Below, one piece after another: positions 60,418 to 64,000 of a DNA stretch of 64,000 nucleotides (the first letter of the stretch is position 1; every line of letters begins with the position of its first letter). A program made the position numbers and the translations under genes. The stretch lies in the NCBI RefSeq assembly GCF_034190915.1, contig NW_026947514.1, positions 7,848,201-7,912,200 on the forward strand. Direction: 5' to 3'. The stretch comes from Cavia porcellus. Lineage: Eukaryota > Chordata > Mammalia > Rodentia > Caviidae. Below the pieces are notes generated by a model that worked only from the letters and a program-made list of their open reading frames with translations, ran no database searches and was not told the DNA's origin.

Positions 60418-60774
60418 AACAGTCCAAAAACATTACTGCATCAAGCATTGTTTATTTTAAATTTTCTCAATTTACCACAAGGTGAAATATTAACAAGAGC
60501 TGAAAGACATTTCGAACAGCAACAACAGCCCTTTGTGATTAATGAACCTATTTGGACTAAAACAGCTCCAGAGGCTGAATGGGAGAAGGGCACACTGCTC
60601 TATAAGGGGAAAGGTTTTGGTTATATCTCCACAGAAAATGGAATTCAGCAGTGGGTCCCTGGACGATGGATCAGGATCCGCGCCTCCAGACCCTGTTCGC
60701 CAGCCCCGGAGACAACTCCCCAAGGAACCGGAACCGTGCCTTCAGAAGCGAGCGCGAAACCAGCTAGAGGCTGA
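60418..60774 (+). pseudogene. pol: Integrase C-terminal domain, separated by the stop
   Basis: Same frame as the preceding part. Contains NLPQGEILTRAERHFEQQQ and the SH3-like WEKGTLLYKGKGFGYIST and WVPGRWIRIR. Its natural stop is at 60772-60774 and overlaps the env frame. Confidence 0.88.
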
Positions 60775-60802
60775 AGATGCTGAGCTTGTTCCTATCGCAG
60801 CC

Positions 60803-62722
60803 ATGGCCAGATTACAGCTAAGAAAATCCCGCCGCTCACAGCGACCAAATTTAAATCCCCTCCCTACATGGGGACAATTAAAGAAATTGACCATAGAAGG
60901 GCAACGGCTTGTCCTTCAAGCAGGAAAGCCTTTAAACCCTGAAAACTTGTTTTTAGCTTTATGTGCCTTGCTCACCGTTGCATCGGGGACTGAGGTACCT
61001 CCACATTCGTACTGGGCATATATTCCAAATCCCCCTTTATTAGAACCTGTAAAATGGGGAACTAGTGATATTTTACTTTATACCACACCTAGAGAAATTT
61101 TGTCAGCACCGTGGGCTGATTTAACCCCCCACAATCAAGATGATGGGACATTATTCAATTTTACTTATTATGGTAATCAAAGGCCTATTTGCATTGGGGA
61201 ACCGCCTTGCATCCCTCTGGGATGGCAGTATTGGATTCAACATGGAATAAAAGCAGGCAACAAAAGGACAAGGCTTCAAGCCTTGGCTGCTCAAACCTTT
61301 AATGTTACCTGGAGAAATTTAACAGCACCTGACTTAAATACATTTCCTGTATGCCCTGAATTCACTTATAAAAATATTTCTTATAATCCCATAATTTGGC
61401 AACTATGTATGGGAAAATTTGCTAAAAATATTGATGGGTATATTATTTGGGGACCATTTGGAAAATTCGTTAATGGATGTGCTGAATGGAATGAGACAAG
61501 ATGTAATCTCTCTGTTGTGTATAGTCTTCCAGATCCAAAGAAAATAACTGACGGAGCTCCTATATTTCCTCAGAAGACGTCTCTTTTGTGGTGGGGAGAT
61601 GGTGGAATCGCTAACCCTGCTGTTGCAGCCGAAGAATACCCTCATCACCTTCAAAATCATATTTGGAAGATTCCAGCCGCTATGCAACCTGTAACCTTGT
61701 ACAATGTTTCCTACTCAGGGACTAGTCGATCTGTATCTACTACTTATAATTTTACTAGGTTTAAAATGTATAATATTACTGTTTGTGCACCTCTGCCTTA
61801 TGTCTTTTTAGTGGGAACTTTTAATTTTACACATTTTTCTTGTACTTGTTTAAATTGTCAATTGTTTACATGCTTAAATAGCACACTAAATTTCACTAAG
61901 CCTTATACAGTTATGCTGTTACAACAAAAAACTCATATTTGGTTGCCTGTAAATTTAACTCGACCATGGTCTCAAGACCCAGTAATTTCTGTTACTACTG
62001 AATTTTTTAAACATCTGTTAAAACGTACAAAAAGATTTATTGGAATAGTGGTTGCTGTACTGTTAAGTCTGATAACTGTAGCCTCCCTAGCAGCAGTCTC
62101 AGGAATAGCTTTACAAACCTCTTTGCAAGAAAAACATGTTGTAGAATTATGGCATAAAAATTCTCATGAACTTTGGTTAACTCAGTGGCAAATAAACGCC
62201 AAACTACAACAACAAATAGACCTCCTTAAACAAACAGTTGAATGGATGGGTAGAAAAATATTGGCTCTTCAGCATCAAGTGTTTTTAAAATGTGATTGGA
62301 ATTCAACTACTTTCTGTATAACCCAGCGACCTTATAATCAAACAGAACATAAATGGGAAGTGATTAGAATGTATCTAAATGGAAACACCTCTGCCCAGGA
62401 GGAAATAGAATCTTTGCATAATCAAATTGACAAGGATTTTGCAAAGCAAAATGATGATGAATCCCTAGCACAATTCGCGCAATTGCTTGCTCAATCTTTG
62501 AAAGGATTAGATTCCAAAGGAATCTGGCAGAGCATAACCCACACTTTAAGTGGCATGGGACTTAGTTTAATTATAGTTCTCATTGCCATAGTTCTTGTGT
62601 ATTTTTACTACATAAGACGAAATACTATTAATAACCTGATCTTATGGAAATTGTTGTTAAAAAATAAAAAGGAAGGAAGTGTGGGGGATGAGGTGTCACT
62701 TTGTAGGCCCAACCCCCTCTAA
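60803..62722 (+). CDS. env: Env polyprotein, intact (639 aa from this start)
   Basis: Surface/transmembrane glycoprotein that mediates entry in the family. I chose ATG 60803 (GCAGCCATGG, strong Kozak); the frame is open from 60542 (726 aa), but that ATG is weak and lies in the pol overlap. The leader has a basic stretch (RLQLRKSRRSQRPN) and a hydrophobic core (LFLALCALLTVASG). SU carries about 13 N-glycosylation sequons and a CLNCQLFTC element. RTKR at 62024-62035 is a furin-type site, followed by a fusion peptide (FIGIVVAVLLSLITVASLAA), a heptad coil, a CX7C loop (CDWNSTTFC), three sequons, an anchor (LSLIIVLIAIVLVYFYY) and a short basic tail. The last residues are read from the 3' LTR. The single-disulfide TM resembles HML/MMTV-type Env. 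No stop or frameshift. Confidence 0.95.
   Translation: MARLQLRKSRRSQRPNLNPLPTWGQLKKLTIEGQRLVLQAGKPLNPENLFLALCALLTVASGTEVPPHSYWAYIPNPPLLEPVKWGTSDILLYTTPREILSAPWADLTPHNQDDGTLFNFTYYGNQRPICIGEPPCIPLGWQYWIQHGIKAGNKRTRLQALAAQTFNVTWRNLTAPDLNTFPVCPEFTYKNISYNPIIWQLCMGKFAKNIDGYIIWGPFGKFVNGCAEWNETRCNLSVVYSLPDPKKITDGAPIFPQKTSLLWWGDGGIANPAVAAEEYPHHLQNHIWKIPAAMQPVTLYNVSYSGTSRSVSTTYNFTRFKMYNITVCAPLPYVFLVGTFNFTHFSCTCLNCQLFTCLNSTLNFTKPYTVMLLQQKTHIWLPVNLTRPWSQDPVISVTTEFFKHLLKRTKRFIGIVVAVLLSLITVASLAAVSGIALQTSLQEKHVVELWHKNSHELWLTQWQINAKLQQQIDLLKQTVEWMGRKILALQHQVFLKCDWNSTTFCITQRPYNQTEHKWEVIRMYLNGNTSAQEEIESLHNQIDKDFAKQNDDESLAQFAQLLAQSLKGLDSKGIWQSITHTLSGMGLSLIIVLIAIVLVYFYYIRRNTINNLILWKLLLKNKKEGSVGDEVSLCRPNPL
62661..62679 (+). 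other. Polypurine tract
   Basis: AAAATAAAAAGGAAGGAAG ends directly at the TG of the 3' LTR, as required for plus-strand priming. Confidence 0.9.
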
Positions 62723-63250
62723 CCTGCAATTTACAATAGCCGCCCTGGTATGCGAGAAGGAGGTAGAATAGGAATGCCTGTTCTCAGTGAGACCCCTCAC
62801 CCTCTGGAATCCATACTGTGAGCTGGCTTTGTTTTGCAGAAGTCTTGAGGAAGTGGCTGGCCACCCTTTGTGACACTAACAGCAGACAAATTAACAACAT
62901 TCTTGAGCTAATGAATTTCTTCCTGGGCTAGAGAAGTTATGAGAACTGGTTGTGATTATTTACTTCACTTAGATAGCTTTAGAATAAACATTGTAGTCTG
63001 TCACGTTGTAGCTTGCCACAAAGAATGCCTTTTCACTACTTAATTATCTGGGCTCTGTGAACTGATCGGGTTTACTATATATGAATCCTAAAATAAAGAT
63101 TGTGCGTGCAGTGCAGTGTAACGCGGTGCAGACAGTAAAAGTGCCGTGTCCTGTCTTCCTTTCCGAGCACTGTACCCCCCGTGTCCCGATCAGGCGTGTG
63201 TGCGTGTTTACCTTTCCCGGAGTTCAGAGTGCTCTAAGACACTCACGACA
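62680..63250 (+). repeat. 3' LTR (571 bp)
   Basis: Identical to the 5' LTR by my base-by-base reading except C at 62865 against T at 55337. TATA 63076-63082, AATAAA 63092-63097. Env terminates inside its first 43 bases. Confidence 0.97.
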
Positions 63251-63256
63251 GGTACT
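63251..63256 (+). repeat. Provirus target-site duplication, 3' copy (GGTACT)
   Basis: Matches 55146-55151 exactly. Confidence 0.97.
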
Positions 63257-63669
63257 CTTCCAATCCGAGTTAGCAGAGTGAAGTCATACTGTATGATCTA
63301 CCTCTCCCTCTTCATTTAGGGACTGCTTCAGACACATGACCCCCGTCATGTCTGCAGGCAAGCTGGCAATTTTGTCTCCTAGTAGCTTTCTACTCAGAGT
63401 TAAACACTATCTTGAAAAGGACTACTTTAAGGTTCAATGTCTTACAGTTCAGGAGCCTTTGGAACTGGCTTGTGGGAGGAATTTGCAAAGGTTTAGAGAT
63501 GTCACCTGGAGAGACAGCCCTAGAATGCCACATGCCACAAGCCATGCTTGATGGGAGATTCTGTCAGAGCTTTGAATACTAGAATGTGGACAGTAATACA
63601 GATGTAAAGACCAGGTTCAAGAAGTTTTGGTTGTGACCAAAGCCTCTAATGACAGTTGTTCTAGGCCAT
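63257..63669 (+). other. Flanking intergenic DNA
   Basis: Continues the interrupted host sequence. No gene; a 71-residue frame here resembles nothing known. Confidence 0.6.
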
Positions 63670-64000
63670 GTATATTAGTCAGGGTTTTACTAGAGAAACA
63701 GATATAACACAAGATATACAGACACATAAGAAATTACAAGATTGGCTTATGATGGCCACCCACAGGGTCAGATGAGGAAGCATGCAGTGTCTGCACACAG
63801 GAGGCTGAGGATTCAATCCCAGGTCTGGAGTTCACTGTATCAGGAGGCTGAAGAGTCTACCCTGAAAGTCTGAAGAGCCAAGGCAGAAGCCAGAGTCTGC
63901 ACTGGAGACAGGGAGATGAAGTCCAAGCTGAGGCTGAAGACTGGAGCTTCTCCAAAGAATGGAACCCTGCGGGTCCTTCCTCCTCCTCTTTCATACCCTC
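63670..64000 (+). repeat. Interspersed repeat, family not named (runs off the window)
   Basis: TATATTAGTCAGGGTTTTAC, TAGAGAAACAGATATAACAC and TTACAAGATTGGCTTATGAT match a widespread mammalian repeat start that I recognise by pattern only. A short internal reiteration (CAGGAGGCTGA...) follows. Confidence 0.5.

Larger units (their letters stand above)
55152..63250 (+). mobile_element. Class II (betaretrovirus-like, ERVK/HML type) endogenous provirus, complete
   Basis: An 8099-bp element: LTR, primer site, gag, dUTPase-protease, pol, env, polypurine tract, LTR. Paired 571-bp LTRs differ at one base (T at 55337, C at 62865). Gag, dUTPase placement, Env layout and the 6-bp duplication all point to class II. 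Gag and env are open. The protease has one in-frame stop, pol has one frameshift and one in-frame stop. It lies about 6 kb after the ATG2B stop, on the same strand. As it stands it cannot make a complete Pol. Confidence 0.98.

Noticed and set aside
1..64000. CRISPR arrays, operons, ribosome binding sites
   Set aside because: The window is mammalian with spliced genes; no such bacterial structure is present.

Overview
The window is mammalian nuclear DNA, almost certainly from a non-murid rodent. It carries many 7SL-derived B1 SINEs, tRNA-Ala-derived ID SINEs and B1+ID dimers of the type described in squirrel-related and other non-murid rodents. I cannot name the species from sequence alone.

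Positions 1 to about 53,300 are one host gene on the + strand: the 3' part of ATG2B (autophagy-related 2B, a bridge-like lipid-transfer protein). I placed 37 coding exons between 3169 and 49181. All junctions agree in phase, and the joined coding length is 5478 nt (1825 codons plus stop). This matches the last 37 exons of a gene recalled as having 42, so the N-terminal chorein end lies upstream. One intron uses a GC donor. The GABARAP-binding (DDFCIL) and WIPI-binding (YFS) motifs and the C-terminal ATG_C domain are intact. The 3' UTR starts at 49182, with poly(A) signals at 50067 and 50160 and a possible distal one at 53272. The introns hold SINEs, worn L1 and MIR pieces, microsatellites, a small poly(A) retrocopy with a 15-nt target duplication, and a few unexplained short repeats.

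Positions 53,300-55,145 are intergenic, with MIR pieces and a MaLR-like solo LTR.

Positions 55,152-63,250 hold a complete class II (betaretrovirus-like, HML/MMTV-type) endogenous provirus in the same orientation as ATG2B. It has 571-bp LTRs that differ at one base, a 6-bp target duplication (GGTACT), a tRNA-Lys3-type primer site carrying an extra TT, and open gag. A -1 frameshift signal (G GGA AAC plus a pseudoknot) leads to a dUTPase-protease frame broken by a stop. Pol is broken by a frameshift in a T8 run and by a stop in integrase, and its RT active site reads FMDD. A full-length open env with furin site, fusion peptide and membrane anchor follows. Env starts with an arginine-rich leader that recalls Rec/Rem-type signal peptides. 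Near-identical LTRs beside three pol-region lesions, with intact gag and env, suggest a very young copy that may have moved in trans.

Positions 63,257-64,000 are flanking DNA with the start of an unassigned interspersed repeat.
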